Origin: Pseudacidovorax sp. RU35E
GTDB lineage: Bacteria > Pseudomonadota > Gammaproteobacteria > Burkholderiales > Burkholderiaceae_C
DNA length: 64,000 bases
Assembly: GCF_900156165.1 (NCBI RefSeq)
Contig: NZ_FTMY01000001.1
Location: 434,001-498,000, forward strand
Direction: 5' to 3'
Shown: one piece after another, positions 48,763 to 58,266 of the stretch
Position numbering within the stretch: position 1 is the stretch's first letter
Layout: the number at the start of each line of letters is the position of its first letter
Program-made: the position numbers and the translations under genes
Notes under the pieces: model-generated
Seen by the model: the letters and a program-made list of their open reading frames with translations, nothing else
The model's database searches: none
Told to the model about the DNA's origin: nothing

Positions 48763-50690
48763 TGGCCGCCGCCGCGTCTTCCTCACAGGGCTGGCCGCCG
48801 CGGCATCCGCCGCTGGCCGCGCCGTTTCCCGTGCGCAGCCGGGCCGACATCGAACGGCTGGCCGCCACGCCGCTGACTGAGGCGCTGCCTGCGCGCAGCA
48901 CCTACGAGCTGATCCGCAACGCGGCATTGGCCTTCGGCGACAAGACGGCACTGACCTTCCTGCGCGACGGCAACCCCGACACGCCGCCGCTGCGCTGGAC
49001 CTACGCCGAGCTGCTGGCCCGCATGCACCAGACGGCGAACGCGCTGCATGCGCTGGGGCTGGGCGCGACGGACACGGTGGCGGCGCTGCTGCCGGGCTGC
49101 CTGGAATACCACCTGGCCCACTGGGGCGGCCAGGCGGCCTGCATCGTGCAGCCGCTCAATCCGCTGCTGACCGAGGACAAGCTGGTGGCGCTGCTGGAGG
49201 CCACGGGCGCCAAGGCGTTGATCGCCTACGGCGCGCCGGAAGATGCCGACTACTGGGCCAAGGCCCTGCGCCTGCAGGCGCGCGTGCCGGGCCTGCAGCA
49301 TGTGCTGCGCGTGGCGCCGCATGACGAGGTGCCCGCGGATGCGCCGGCGTTGCCGACCGGTGCGCTGCACTTCCAAGAAGCGCTGGCGGTGCAGCCCGGC
49401 GACCGTCTGCTGAGCGGCCGCGTGATCGCCGCCGGGGACGTGGCAGCCTGCTTCCACACCGGCGGCACCACGGGCGCGCCCAAGCTTGCCCTGCATACGC
49501 ACGGCAATCAGGTCTTCACCGCCTGGGCCAGCGTGGTCACGCAGGGCACGAACAGCGCGGACGTGGGCATCGCGGGCTTTCCGCTGTTCCATGTGGCCGG
49601 CGTGCTGCCGGGCGCGCTGGCCTCGCTCTCGGCCGGCGCCGAAGTCGTGATCCCGACCACGCTGCTGATGCGCAACCGCGAGGTGGTGCGCAACTACTGG
49701 AAGCTGGTGGAGCGGTACCGGCCGACCGTGCTGGCCGCCGTGCCCACCATGCTGGCGGCGCTGGCCAATGTGCCGCTGGAAGGCGCGGACATCTCTTCCA
49801 TCACCTACTGCCGCACCGGCGCGGCGCCACTGCCGGCGGAGCTGGGTGCGCGCTTCGAGCGGCTGTTCGGCCTGCATGTGCACGAGAGCTTCGGCATGAC
49901 CGAGATGGCTGGCATCAGCAGCGTCACGCCGCGCGGCGTGCATGCGCCGGCCGGTTGCGTGGGCTTCGTGCCGCCGCATGCGCAGGTGCGCATCGTGGCC
50001 CTCGACGCGCAGGGCGGTGCCAGCGCGCGCGAGGTGGCGCCGGGCGAGACGGGCATGGTGCTGTTCAAGTCGCCGAACGTCTTTCCGGGCTACCTGGACC
50101 CGCGCGACACCGCCAAGGCCTTCACGCCCGATGGCTGGCTGGCCACGGGCGACCTGGGCCGGCTGGACGCGCAGGGCCTGCTGCACCTGGCCGGCCGCGC
50201 CAAGGACCTGATCATCCGGGGTGGCCACAACATCGACCCGGGCATGCTGGAAGACGCCCTGGGCGCGCATCCGGCCGTGCAGACCTGCGCCGCCGTGGGC
50301 GCGCCCGATGCCTATGCGGGCGAACTGCCGGTGCTCTTCGCGACGCTGCGGCCGGGCGCCGAGGCCACGGAGGCCGAACTGCTGGCCTTCGCCAGCGCCC
50401 GCGTCGACGAGCCGCCGGCGCGCCCCAAATGGGTGGCGGTGCTGCCGGCCTTGCCCACCACCAACGTCGGCAAGATCTACAAGCCCGAGCTGCGACAGAT
50501 GGCCGCGGTGGCGGTGGTTCGGCAGATCGTGGCGGGGCAGGGCGCGGACGCGGACAGCCTGCGCATCGAGCCCGAGGGCGCGGCCGACGTGGCCCTGCAC
50601 TTCGGCACCGGCTGGACCGACGACGCGCGCGCGGCGCTGCAGGCCGCCCTGGCCCCTCTGCCCGTGAAGGTGCACCTGCGGGACGGCTGA
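48762..50690 (+). CDS. AMP-forming acyl-CoA synthetase
   Basis: 642 aa ANL-superfamily enzyme. The AMP-binding P-loop is HTGGTTGAPKLALH near residue 233-246, with ESFGMTEMAG (A5) and GWLATGDLGRLD (A7). The catalytic Lys is expected in TTNVGKIYKPEL near residue 570. A C-terminal tail of about 70 residues beyond the usual end is present (IRQIVAGQGADADSLRIEPE-type region). It likely activates the operon substrate, alongside or instead of the CoA-transferase. Translationally coupled to the upstream Bug gene. Confidence 0.9.
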   Translation: MAAAASSSQGWPPRHPPLAAPFPVRSRADIERLAATPLTEALPARSTYELIRNAALAFGDKTALTFLRDGNPDTPPLRWTYAELLARMHQTANALHALGLGATDTVAALLPGCLEYHLAHWGGQAACIVQPLNPLLTEDKLVALLEATGAKALIAYGAPEDADYWAKALRLQARVPGLQHVLRVAPHDEVPADAPALPTGALHFQEALAVQPGDRLLSGRVIAAGDVAACFHTGGTTGAPKLALHTHGNQVFTAWASVVTQGTNSADVGIAGFPLFHVAGVLPGALASLSAGAEVVIPTTLLMRNREVVRNYWKLVERYRPTVLAAVPTMLAALANVPLEGADISSITYCRTGAAPLPAELGARFERLFGLHVHESFGMTEMAGISSVTPRGVHAPAGCVGFVPPHAQVRIVALDAQGGASAREVAPGETGMVLFKSPNVFPGYLDPRDTAKAFTPDGWLATGDLGRLDAQGLLHLAGRAKDLIIRGGHNIDPGMLEDALGAHPAVQTCAAVGAPDAYAGELPVLFATLRPGAEATEAELLAFASARVDEPPARPKWVAVLPALPTTNVGKIYKPELRQMAAVAVVRQIVAGQGADADSLRIEPEGAADVALHFGTGWTDDARAALQAALAPLPVKVHLRDG

Positions 50691-50737
50691 GCATCGTCCG
50701 ACGATTTCAAGTGGAAGCAAGAAAAGGAGACAAGACC

Positions 50738-51745
50738 ATGACCTCGACCCATCCGCTCGGCCTGACCCGCCGTCACCTGCTGCGCGCCACGGCTGCGGCT
50801 GGCGCTGCCGGCCTGCTGCCCCTGGCGCAGGCCCAGTCCGGCTGGCCCGACAAGCCGATCCGCTTCGTCGTGCCCTTCAACGCCGGCGGCGCCACCGACA
50901 TCGTGGCGCGCCTGCTGTCGGAGAAGCTCGCGCCGAAGCTGGGCCAGCCCATCGTGGTCGACAACCGCGGCGGCGCCGGCGGCATCCTGGGCACCGACAT
51001 GGTGGCCAAGGCCGCGCCCGACGGCAGCACCTTCACCGTGGCGCTGAGCACTTCGCTTCTGATCAACCAGTTTCTCTACAGCAAGCTGCCGTACAGCCCG
51101 CAGAAGGACCTGGCCCTGGTCTCGCAGGTGGCCGTGGCGCCGGTGGTGTTGGCGGTGCACCCGAGCGTGCCGGCCAAGAACGCGCAGGAACTGCTGGCCT
51201 ATGTGCGCGCCAACCGCAGCAAGGTCTCGTACGGCTCCTGGGGCATCGGCTCGTACGCGCACCTGGGCGGCGCCTTCATGAGCCGCAGCCAGAACGCCGA
51301 CATGGCCCACGTGGCCTACAAGGGCGAGGCCCTGATGCTGCAGGACCTGATCGGCGGCCAGATCCAGATGGCCTTTGCCAGCGCCCTGGGCGCCAAGCCG
51401 CATGCCGACACCGGCCGGCTGCGGCTGATCGGTGTGACGGGAGAGCAGCGCATGGAGATCCTGCCGCAGCTGCCCACCCTGGCAGAGCAGGGCATGCGCG
51501 AAGACGCCTACCGCATCGTCGGCTTCGTCGGCATGGCGGCCCCTGCGCGCACGCCGCCGGAGATCGTGCAGCGCATGGCGCGCGAGGTGCGGCAGCTTTG
51601 CGAGCAGCCCGAGATCAAGGCCCGCATCGTGGCCATGGGGTTCTCGGTGGCGGCCTCTACGCCCGAGGCGTTTGCCGCCGCCTACAAGCGCGATGCGCCG
51701 GCCTGGGAGGCGCTGGTGAAGGAGTCGGGCGCAAGCCTGGACTGA
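50738..51745 (+). CDS. Bug/TctC-type periplasmic substrate-binding protein
   Basis: 335 aa from the ATG at 50738, with AAAAGGAG upstream. Signal peptide (RRHLLRATAAAGAAGLLPLA) ends AQAQS, then GWPDKPIRFVVPFNAGGATD. Loops NRGGAGGILGTDMVAKA and VAYKGEALMLQDLIGGQ are typical. This is the fourth Bug gene of the window and the second in this operon. Ligand unknown. Confidence 0.92.
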   Translation: MTSTHPLGLTRRHLLRATAAAGAAGLLPLAQAQSGWPDKPIRFVVPFNAGGATDIVARLLSEKLAPKLGQPIVVDNRGGAGGILGTDMVAKAAPDGSTFTVALSTSLLINQFLYSKLPYSPQKDLALVSQVAVAPVVLAVHPSVPAKNAQELLAYVRANRSKVSYGSWGIGSYAHLGGAFMSRSQNADMAHVAYKGEALMLQDLIGGQIQMAFASALGAKPHADTGRLRLIGVTGEQRMEILPQLPTLAEQGMREDAYRIVGFVGMAAPARTPPEIVQRMAREVRQLCEQPEIKARIVAMGFSVAASTPEAFAAAYKRDAPAWEALVKESGASLD

Positions 51746-51863
51746 GCGCCTGGGCGTCGAGGCGCCTGGCGGACGCGGGCCGCGGGCTGCACGCGCCATC
51801 GGCCTGCCTGGGGGCGGGGACCGAGGTCGGCTGGCCGTCAATCGGCTGGTGTCCAATGCGGCC

Positions 51864-53099
51864 ATGGCTTCCCGACGAACTCCGACTCTTTCTCCCGTTC
51901 CGTCCACCCCCGCCGAGCCATCGCCCAGGACGCCCGCCGAAGCGGCCCGTGACGGCCGCACGGTCCGCGCTCTGGTGTTGCAGGGTGGCGGCGCGCTCGG
52001 CGCCTACCAGGCCGGCGTGTATGAAGGCCTGACCGACCAGCACCAAGCGATCGATTGGGTGGCGGGTGTGTCGATCGGCGCCATCAATGCGGCGCTGATC
52101 GCGGGCAACCCGCCCGAGCGACGGGTCGAGCGGCTGCGGGAGTTCTGGCAGCTGGTGTCGTCGGCGCCGGGCCAGCAGCTGCCCATCTGGGCGGGCGAGC
52201 GCCGGTTGCTCGCCCAGTTCAGCGCCAATGCGGCCGTGGCGATGGGCATTCCCGGCTTCTTCTCGCCGCGCGTCGACCCGACGCTGCTGCTGGGCGGCGC
52301 GGCACCGGTGCTCAGCTACTACGACACGTCCGCGCTCAAGGCCACGCTGGAGCGGCTGGTGGACTTCGATCGCCTCAACGACGACGGCATCCGCGTCTCG
52401 GTCGGTGCGGTCAACGTGCGCAACGGCAACTCGGTGTACTTCGACAACCACCGCGTGCGCATCGGGCCGGAACACATCATGGCCAGCGGCGCGCTGCCGC
52501 CGGGCTTTCCGCCGGTGCACATCGACGGCGAGGACTACTGGGACGGCGGCATCGTCTCCAACACGCCGCTGCAGTACGTGCTGGACGAGCACGAGCGCAA
52601 CCGCCGCCTGCTCGTGCTGCAGGTGGATCTGTTCAGCGCCGTCGGCCCGATGCCCACCACGCTGGCCGAGGTGACGGCCCGGCAGAAGGACATCCAATTC
52701 TCCAGCCGCACCCGACTCAACACCGATGTGCTGGGTGCCAACGTCAACCTGCAGCAGGCGTTGGCCGGCCTGCTGGAGCGCCTGCCGCCCCAGATGCTGG
52801 ACGAGCCCGGCCTGCGCGCCTTGTGCCAGCACCTGCGCAGCGAGCCCATCGACATCGTCCACCTCATCCACCGGCCCGCCGACTGGGAGCAGGACGCCAA
52901 GGACTACGAGTTCTCGCGCCTGGCTGTCGACGCACACTGGGCCGACGGCCTGCGCGACATGCGCCACACGCTGGCCCATCCGGAATGGCTGCAGCGTCAG
53001 GTGCAGGGCGGCGGCGTCACCACCTACGACCTGGCCCGGCCCGACCATGCGCGCGTGCGCCGGCCCGGTACCGAGGTCGACGCCACGGCGAAAGGCTGA
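51864..53099 (+). CDS. patatin-like phospholipase
   Basis: 411 aa from the ATG at 51864; a GTG at 51849 would add five residues. The oxyanion motif is QGGGALGAYQAG (40-51), the nucleophile Ser70 is in GVSIG, and the dyad Asp is in WDGGIVSN near residue 229. A C-terminal DUF3734-like region follows (FSRLAVDAHWADGLRDM). Such proteins hydrolyse phospholipids, often in the cytoplasm or at the membrane. Stands alone; the 118-nt gap before it holds no clear promoter. Confidence 0.9.
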   Translation: MASRRTPTLSPVPSTPAEPSPRTPAEAARDGRTVRALVLQGGGALGAYQAGVYEGLTDQHQAIDWVAGVSIGAINAALIAGNPPERRVERLREFWQLVSSAPGQQLPIWAGERRLLAQFSANAAVAMGIPGFFSPRVDPTLLLGGAAPVLSYYDTSALKATLERLVDFDRLNDDGIRVSVGAVNVRNGNSVYFDNHRVRIGPEHIMASGALPPGFPPVHIDGEDYWDGGIVSNTPLQYVLDEHERNRRLLVLQVDLFSAVGPMPTTLAEVTARQKDIQFSSRTRLNTDVLGANVNLQQALAGLLERLPPQMLDEPGLRALCQHLRSEPIDIVHLIHRPADWEQDAKDYEFSRLAVDAHWADGLRDMRHTLAHPEWLQRQVQGGGVTTYDLARPDHARVRRPGTEVDATAKG

Positions 53100-53146
53100 G
53101 CTGCCCGATGCACTGACGCTCCCCGTTGGCCCCGCCGCATCGCAGT

Positions 53147-53152
53147 GATAAG
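53147..53152 (+). promoter_or_regulatory. putative -10 box (GATAAG, with upstream TG) for the CHRD gene
   Basis: AGTGATAAGGT, 9 nt before the ATG at 53162. If used, the mRNA would have almost no leader. No clear -35. Confidence 0.3.
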
Positions 53153-53161
53153 GTCGCCCGC

Positions 53162-53659
53162 ATGCCTGTTACCTCGCATCTTCCTTCCCGCCGAATCCTG
53201 GGCCTGGGCCTGATGGCCGCCGCGCTGGCGGCCTGCACCTCGGTGCCGCTGGACGTGCCCACGCCCGCACCCCGGCCGCAGCCCCCGCGCGAGCCCCAAC
53301 TGTCGGCCTTCAGCACCCGCCTGGATGGCCGCAACCAGGTGCCCCCGGTGGCCAGCATGGGCACGGGCACGCTGGACGCGGTGCTCGACAAGAACACCGG
53401 CCTGCTGCGCTGGCGGCTGGCCTACAGCAACCTCAGCGGGCCGGTCACGGCAGCGCACTTCCACGGTCCGGCGTTGATCGGCATGAACGCGCCGCCGGTC
53501 ATCACCATCGACGCGTCGGCCAACCGACCCTCCGAAGGCCGGGCCAACCTCACGCCCTCCCAACAGGCCGAGCTGCTGGCAGGCCGTTGGTACGTGAATC
53601 TGCACACGGCCCGCTATCCTGACGGCGAGCTGCGCGGCCAGCTCATCGAGCGCCGCTGA
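53162..53659 (+). CDS. CHRD-domain lipoprotein
   Basis: 165 aa. The signal ends in LAACT with Cys25 as lipidation site. Residues about 50-162 match the CHRD domain (named from chordin), with TAAHFHGPALIGMNAPPV and the terminal RYPDGELRGQL typical. Function in bacteria is not established. It ends 9 nt before the response-regulator gene, so it may be part of that unit. Confidence 0.88.
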   Translation: MPVTSHLPSRRILGLGLMAAALAACTSVPLDVPTPAPRPQPPREPQLSAFSTRLDGRNQVPPVASMGTGTLDAVLDKNTGLLRWRLAYSNLSGPVTAAHFHGPALIGMNAPPVITIDASANRPSEGRANLTPSQQAELLAGRWYVNLHTARYPDGELRGQLIERR

Positions 53660-53668
53660 GCGCACGCC

Positions 53669-54328
53669 ATGCGACTGCTCCTGCTGGAAGACGACGTCAT
53701 GATCGGCGAGGCCGTGCTCGACCTGCTGCGGGCCGAGCACTACGCCGTCGACTGGGTCAAGGACGGCGAGGCCGCCGAGTCCGCCCTGCGCACGCAGGAC
53801 TACGACCTGGTGCTGCTGGACCTGGGGGTGCCGCGCCGCGACGGGCTGGAGGTGCTGCGTGGCCTGCGGGCGCGCAAGCAGCGCATGCCGGTGCTCATCA
53901 CCACGGCACGTGATGCCGTGCAGCAGCGCGTCGAAGGACTGGATGCCGGGGCCGACGACTACGTGCTCAAGCCCTACGACCTGGACGAGCTTCTGGCCCG
54001 CATCCGCGCTCTGCTGCGCCGCGCCGCGGGGCGCGCCGAGCCGGTCTACGAGCACAAGGGCGTGAGCCTGAACCCTGCCACGCACGAGGCCACGGTCGAC
54101 GGCAAGCCGATGGTCCTGTCCGCCCGCGAATGGGCGGTGCTGGAGGCGCTGATCGCGCGGCCCGGTCTCATCCTCTCGCGGCCCCAGCTTGAGGAGAAGC
54201 TCTACAGCTGGAAGGACGAGATCAGCAGCAACGCGGTCGAGGTCTACATCCACGGCCTGCGCAAGAAGCTGGGCGCCGACCTGATCCGCAACGTGCGCGG
54301 CGTGGGCTACATGGTCCCGAAGGAATGA
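53669..54328 (+). CDS. OmpR-family response regulator
   Basis: 219 aa. Receiver domain with phospho-acceptor Asp51 (LVLLDLGVP), acidic pair in LLEDDVMIG and Lys in DDYVLKPYDLDEL; C-terminal winged-helix DNA-binding domain (about 125-219) ending RNVRGVGYMV. Closest in style to QseB/PmrA/TctD regulators. The stop overlaps the sensor kinase start. Confidence 0.94.
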   Translation: MRLLLLEDDVMIGEAVLDLLRAEHYAVDWVKDGEAAESALRTQDYDLVLLDLGVPRRDGLEVLRGLRARKQRMPVLITTARDAVQQRVEGLDAGADDYVLKPYDLDELLARIRALLRRAAGRAEPVYEHKGVSLNPATHEATVDGKPMVLSAREWAVLEALIARPGLILSRPQLEEKLYSWKDEISSNAVEVYIHGLRKKLGADLIRNVRGVGYMVPKE

Positions 54329-55653
54329 TCCGACCGCGGCTGATGCGCTCGCTGCGGGCCCGTCTGCTGGCCTTTCTGCTGGCGGCCATCGTGCTGGCCG
54401 GTGGCATCCAGGCTGCCGTCACCTACCGCACCGTGCTGCGCGAGGCCGACGCCATCTTCGACTACCACATGCAGCAGATGGCCCTGTCGCTGCGCTCGGG
54501 GCTGCCACCCAGCGCGGCCGTCAGTGGTCTCGGTCCCTCGGAGCAGAACTTCGACTTCGTCGTGCAGGTCTGGACGCAGGACGGGCAGCGCATCTTCGAA
54601 TCCGCCGACGAGGCACTGCTGCCGCAACTGGCAGTGCTGGGTTTCGCCGAGGTGAACGCGCGCGGCACCACCTACCGCGTGCTGTCGATGCAGACGCGCG
54701 GCTTGGTCATCCAGGTGGCGCAGGACATGGCGGCGCGGCGGCAGATGGCTGGCAGCCTGGCGCTGCGCACGGTCGCCCCGGTGGCCCTGATGGCGCCGCT
54801 GTTGATGCTGGTCGTTTGGTGGGTGGTGAGCGGGTCGCTGGCGCCGGTCTCGCGCGTGCGCCGCCAGGTGGCCTCCCGGCAACCCGACGATCTGTCGCCG
54901 GTGGGGGAGGAGGGCCTGCCCGAGGAGGTGCGGCCGCTGGTCGCCGAACTCAACCTGCTCTTCGAGCGGGTGCGGCGCGCTTTCGACGCGCAGAAGCATT
55001 TCGTGGCCGATGCGGCACACGAGCTGCGCTCGCCGCTGGCTGCGCTCAAGCTGCAGGTGCAACTGCTGCGCCGCGCCAGCGACCCGGCGGCCCATGAACA
55101 GGCCGTGCAGCGGCTGGCGGCAGGCATCGACCGTGCGGCCCGGCTCGTCGAGCAGCTGCTCACGCTGGCACGCAATGAGGCCCAGGCCGCAGCAGGGGCC
55201 GAGGCTGCGCAGGTCGACCTGACGGCCCTGGCCCGCGAGGCGATCGCGGATGCGGTGCCCGGTGCCGAATCCCGACGGATCGACCTCGGTCTGGCGCGCG
55301 CGGACGCGGTCTGCCTGGCAGGCCACGTGGATGCGCTGCGCATCCTGTTGCGCAACCTGGTGGACAACGCCGTCAAGTACACGCCCGAAGGCGGGCGCGT
55401 CGACGTCACCGTGCAGCAGGAAGAGGGCGGTGGTGCCCTGCTGGTGGTCGAGGACTCGGGGCCCGGCCTCGCGGAATCGGACCGCGAACGGGTCTGGGAC
55501 CGCTTCTACCGGGCGCCCGACGCCGGCGCGTCAGGCAGCGGGCTGGGCCTGGCCATCGTGCGGTCGGTGGCGCAGTTGCATAGGGCGGAGCTGGCGCTGG
55601 ATCGCTCGGCGACGCTGGGTGGTCTGCGGGTGCGGGTGCAGTTTCCGGTCTGA
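54325..55653 (+). CDS. sensor histidine kinase (QseC/TctE-like)
   Basis: 442 aa. Two transmembrane helices (about 12-32 and 151-170) enclose a periplasmic sensor of about 115 residues. HisKA contains the phospho-acceptor His232 in AAHELRSPLAAL; the ATPase domain has the N box LVDNAVKYTPEGG, G1 EDSGPGL and G2 GSGLGLAIV. It is paired with the overlapping response regulator. Signal unknown. Confidence 0.94.
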   Translation: MIRPRLMRSLRARLLAFLLAAIVLAGGIQAAVTYRTVLREADAIFDYHMQQMALSLRSGLPPSAAVSGLGPSEQNFDFVVQVWTQDGQRIFESADEALLPQLAVLGFAEVNARGTTYRVLSMQTRGLVIQVAQDMAARRQMAGSLALRTVAPVALMAPLLMLVVWWVVSGSLAPVSRVRRQVASRQPDDLSPVGEEGLPEEVRPLVAELNLLFERVRRAFDAQKHFVADAAHELRSPLAALKLQVQLLRRASDPAAHEQAVQRLAAGIDRAARLVEQLLTLARNEAQAAAGAEAAQVDLTALAREAIADAVPGAESRRIDLGLARADAVCLAGHVDALRILLRNLVDNAVKYTPEGGRVDVTVQQEEGGGALLVVEDSGPGLAESDRERVWDRFYRAPDAGASGSGLGLAIVRSVAQLHRAELALDRSATLGGLRVRVQFPV

Positions 55654-55704
55654 GCTGCGGCCCGCGTAGCCTGCGGCGCGAACAGCCACCGCTCATCTCC
55701 CGCG

Positions 55705-56265
55705 TCACGGCTCGGCCTGCCACAGGCCGGGATAGTCGTGGACCAGGCCCTCGGGGCCAACCCGAAGCTCCGCCTCGAAGCCCAGTGTCGGCGCCCAGTA
55801 GTGATAGCGCGATGCATCGAGCCGGCAGTAGCGCTGCGGCAATGCCTGCAGCCTGAGCGTCGATGGGTCGAGCCACGCCGCCGGTACCTCCGCCTGCTCT
55901 CCGGGCGCCAGCCGCAGCCGGCGCAGGGGCAGCAGGTTGGTCGCCGGCGTGAAGCCGAGGTCGATGTCGATGCAATGGGCGACCGATGGCACAGGGGTGC
56001 CGTTGAAATGCCAGCCCTGTCGCGCATCGTGGTAGATCGACAGCTGGACGTCTTCGTTGCTCAGCCAGCCTTCGACGCGGGCGGACTGCGTATGCCAGCG
56101 CGCGTCGCACACCACTTCATAGGACAGCCGTGCGCTGCCGCCGCCCCCGTCACGGAACACGGCGCAACCCTCGATCCGGCCTCGTTCACCGTCATGGCGC
56201 ACGCGGCAGGCATCGTGCCCAGGGAGGTCGAGCCGGCGCCAGATCAGGGTGGCAAGAGTGCGCAT
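55705..56265 (-). CDS. putative glycolipid-binding family protein
   Basis: 186 aa matching the putative glycolipid-binding family (DUF1089-like; beta-rich fold). Features: IWRRLDLPGHDACRV at the start, WFNGTPVP-type segment (GWHFNGTPVPSVAHCIDIDL), LGFTPATNLLPLRRL and the C-terminal YHYWAPTLGFEAEL-DYPGLW. No signal peptide, so cytoplasmic. The GTG/ATG start region is preceded by purine-rich ATGAGGGAGGAAT. Function unproven. Convergent with the sensor kinase gene. Confidence 0.82.
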   Translation of the reverse strand: MRTLATLIWRRLDLPGHDACRVRHDGERGRIEGCAVFRDGGGGSARLSYEVVCDARWHTQSARVEGWLSNEDVQLSIYHDARQGWHFNGTPVPSVAHCIDIDLGFTPATNLLPLRRLRLAPGEQAEVPAAWLDPSTLRLQALPQRYCRLDASRYHYWAPTLGFEAELRVGPEGLVHDYPGLWQAEP

Positions 56266-56365
56266 GCCATGAATGATGAGGGAGGAATGAGGAGGGCTTT
56301 ATGTGTCTAACCTGCAATGGCCCGGGCGAATCGGGGGCGGCAACGCGTGGCATATGCCCGGCCTC

Positions 56366-56371
56366 TACAAT
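56366..56371 (+). promoter_or_regulatory. putative -10 box (TACAAT) for rimO
   Basis: TACAAT followed by CTGCGCCCG, in the 255-nt gap before rimO. The leader would be about 143 nt. No convincing -35. Confidence 0.35.
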
Positions 56372-56520
56372 CTGCGCCCGCTTATTGGCCTTGGCGTCAG
56401 TGCCTTCCTTTGGCACTGGCCTTGTCCCGGACTGATCCGTCGACGATGCAGGCCCGTTCATGGGCAAGCAAGTGCGCGGCACCTCGCGCAGCGCCATCGA
56501 CGCACTCACGATTACCCACC

Positions 56521-57912
56521 ATGACGAATCCCACCAGCACGACCGACGATCGCGTTCGCGCACCCAGCATCGGCATGGTCTCCCTCGGGTGCCCGAAGGC
56601 CCTGACCGACTCCGAGCTGATCCTCACCCAGCTCAGCGCCGAGGGCTACCAGACCTCCAAGACCTTCCAGGGCGCGGACCTGGTGATCGTCAACACCTGC
56701 GGCTTCATCGACGACGCGGTCAAGGAAAGCCTGGACACCATCGGCGAGGCGCTGGCCGAGAACGGCCGCGTGATCGTCACCGGCTGCCTGGGCGCCAAGA
56801 CCGGCGGCAGCGGCGGCAACATGGTGCGCGAACTGCATCCCTCGGTGCTAGCCGTCACCGGCCCGCACGCCACGCAGGAGGTGATGGATGCCGTCCATGC
56901 CAACCTGCCCAAGCCGCACGATCCGTTCATCGATCTGGTGCCGCCGGCGGGCATCAAGCTCACCCCGCGCCATTACGCCTATCTGAAGATCAGCGAGGGC
57001 TGCAACCACCGGTGCACCTTTTGCATCATCCCCTCGATGCGCGGCGACCTCGTCTCACGGCCCATCGGGGACGTGCTGAAGGAGGCCAAGGCGCTGTTCG
57101 AGGGCGGCGTGAAGGAACTGCTGGTGATCAGCCAGGACACCTCGGCTTACGGTGTGGACATCAAGTACCGCACGGGCTTCTGGGACGGCAAGCCGGTGCG
57201 CACGCGCATGCTGGACCTCGTGGCGGCGCTGGGCGACATCGCCGAGCCGTACGGCGCCTGGGTGCGGCTGCACTACGTGTACCCGTATCCCAGTGTGGAT
57301 GAGGTCGTCCCGCTGATGGCCCAGGGCCGCGTGCTGCCTTACCTGGACGTGCCGCTGCAGCACAGCCATCCGGACGTGCTGCGCCGCATGAAGCGTCCGG
57401 CCAGCGGCGAGAAGAACCTGGAGCGCATCGCGCGCTGGCGCGAGATGTGTCCGGAACTGGTGGTCCGCAGCACCTTCATCGCTGGCTTCCCTGGCGAGAC
57501 GGAGGAGGAGTTCGAGCACCTGCTGGACTTCGTACGGGCTGCGGGCATTGACCGCGCGGGTTGCTTCGCCTACAGCCCCGTGGACGGCGCCACGGCCAAC
57601 GAACTGCCCGGCATGCTGCCCGAGGCCGAGCGCGAGGCGCGTCGCGCGCGCTTCATGGAGGTGGCCGAGGCCGTGTCGGCCCAACGCCTGCAGCGCCGCG
57701 TCGGCGCGACCATGCAGGTGCTGGTCGATTCGGCCCCCGGCCTGGGCCGCAAGGGCGGGGTGGGCCGCAGCTATGCCGATGCGCCCGAGATCGACGGCGT
57801 GGTGCGGCTGTTGCCACCGGAGAAGATCAGCAAGACGATGAAGGTGGGCGAGTTCACCAAGGCGCGCATCGTGGCGGCCGAAGGGCACGATCTGGTGGCG
57901 CTACCCATCTGA
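56521..57912 (+). CDS. rimO: ribosomal protein S12 methylthiotransferase RimO
   Basis: 463 aa radical SAM enzyme that methylthiolates Asp88 of ribosomal protein S12. The N-terminal cluster ligands are Cys24 (SLGCPKA), Cys60 (NTCGFI) and Cys89 (TGCLGAK); the radical SAM cluster is Cys161, Cys165 and Cys168 ([16 protein letters not shown]). A C-terminal TRAM domain spans about 385-463. The ATG at 56521 gives the family N-terminus; the longer frame from 56317 is not conserved. A strong two-way terminator follows. Confidence 0.96.
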   Translation: MTNPTSTTDDRVRAPSIGMVSLGCPKALTDSELILTQLSAEGYQTSKTFQGADLVIVNTCGFIDDAVKESLDTIGEALAENGRVIVTGCLGAKTGGSGGNMVRELHPSVLAVTGPHATQEVMDAVHANLPKPHDPFIDLVPPAGIKLTPRHYAYLKISEGCNHRCTFCIIPSMRGDLVSRPIGDVLKEAKALFEGGVKELLVISQDTSAYGVDIKYRTGFWDGKPVRTRMLDLVAALGDIAEPYGAWVRLHYVYPYPSVDEVVPLMAQGRVLPYLDVPLQHSHPDVLRRMKRPASGEKNLERIARWREMCPELVVRSTFIAGFPGETEEEFEHLLDFVRAAGIDRAGCFAYSPVDGATANELPGMLPEAEREARRARFMEVAEAVSAQRLQRRVGATMQVLVDSAPGLGRKGGVGRSYADAPEIDGVVRLLPPEKISKTMKVGEFTKARIVAAEGHDLVALPI

Positions 57913-57970
57913 GGCCGTAGCGGGGCGGGGGAGGCGCAGCCTCCTTGTCCTGCGCCCGCCGCGCCAAAAC

Positions 57971-57998
57971 AAAAAGGCCACCCGAAGGTGGCCTTTTT
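57971..57998. terminator. bidirectional terminator between rimO and tRNA-Leu
   Basis: AAAAAGGCCACC, loop CGAA, GGTGGCCTTTTT: a perfect 12-bp stem with T-runs on both strands. It ends rimO and, on the minus strand, the first tRNA-Leu. Confidence 0.93.
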
Positions 57999-58007
57999 GC
58001 TGTGTCT

Positions 58008-58092
<85 letters not shown>

Positions 58093-58124
58093 TCAATATT
58101 CATCGCTTTCGCGAAGAACATATC

Positions 58125-58152
58125 CGTTTCAGGAAAGCCTGCGATCATATCA
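58125..58152. repeat. 28-bp direct repeat, copy 1 (tRNA-Leu promoter/leader)
   Basis: Begins CGTTTCAGGAAAG and ends GATCATATCA; differs from the copy at 58428-58455 only in a 5-nt block (CCTGC instead of AAGGA). On the minus strand it carries the -10 and start region of tRNA-Leu copy 1. Confidence 0.8.
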
Positions 58153-58173
58153 GCGATCAGATGGATTGTGCAA
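58144..58173 (-). promoter_or_regulatory. promoter of tRNA-Leu copy 1
   Basis: On the minus strand: TTGCAC (58173-58168), 18-nt spacer, TATGAT (58149-58144). Predicted start about 45 nt before the tRNA 5' end. Confidence 0.6.
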
Positions 58174-58266
58174 CTGACTGCCAAAAAATCTTTGCTGATC
58201 CATTCCAACTGGTGTCCTGCGGGGAGGCTGGACGTCTGCGGAGCAGCAATGGCTTTCACAAATAAG

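Noticed and set aside
47587-48951. Minus-strand frame ending in ACPELVEGSKGFDR-type sequence
   Set aside because: That peptide is the known false translation of REP-like repeats; the rest is antisense to a Bug gene and an acyl-CoA synthetase gene.
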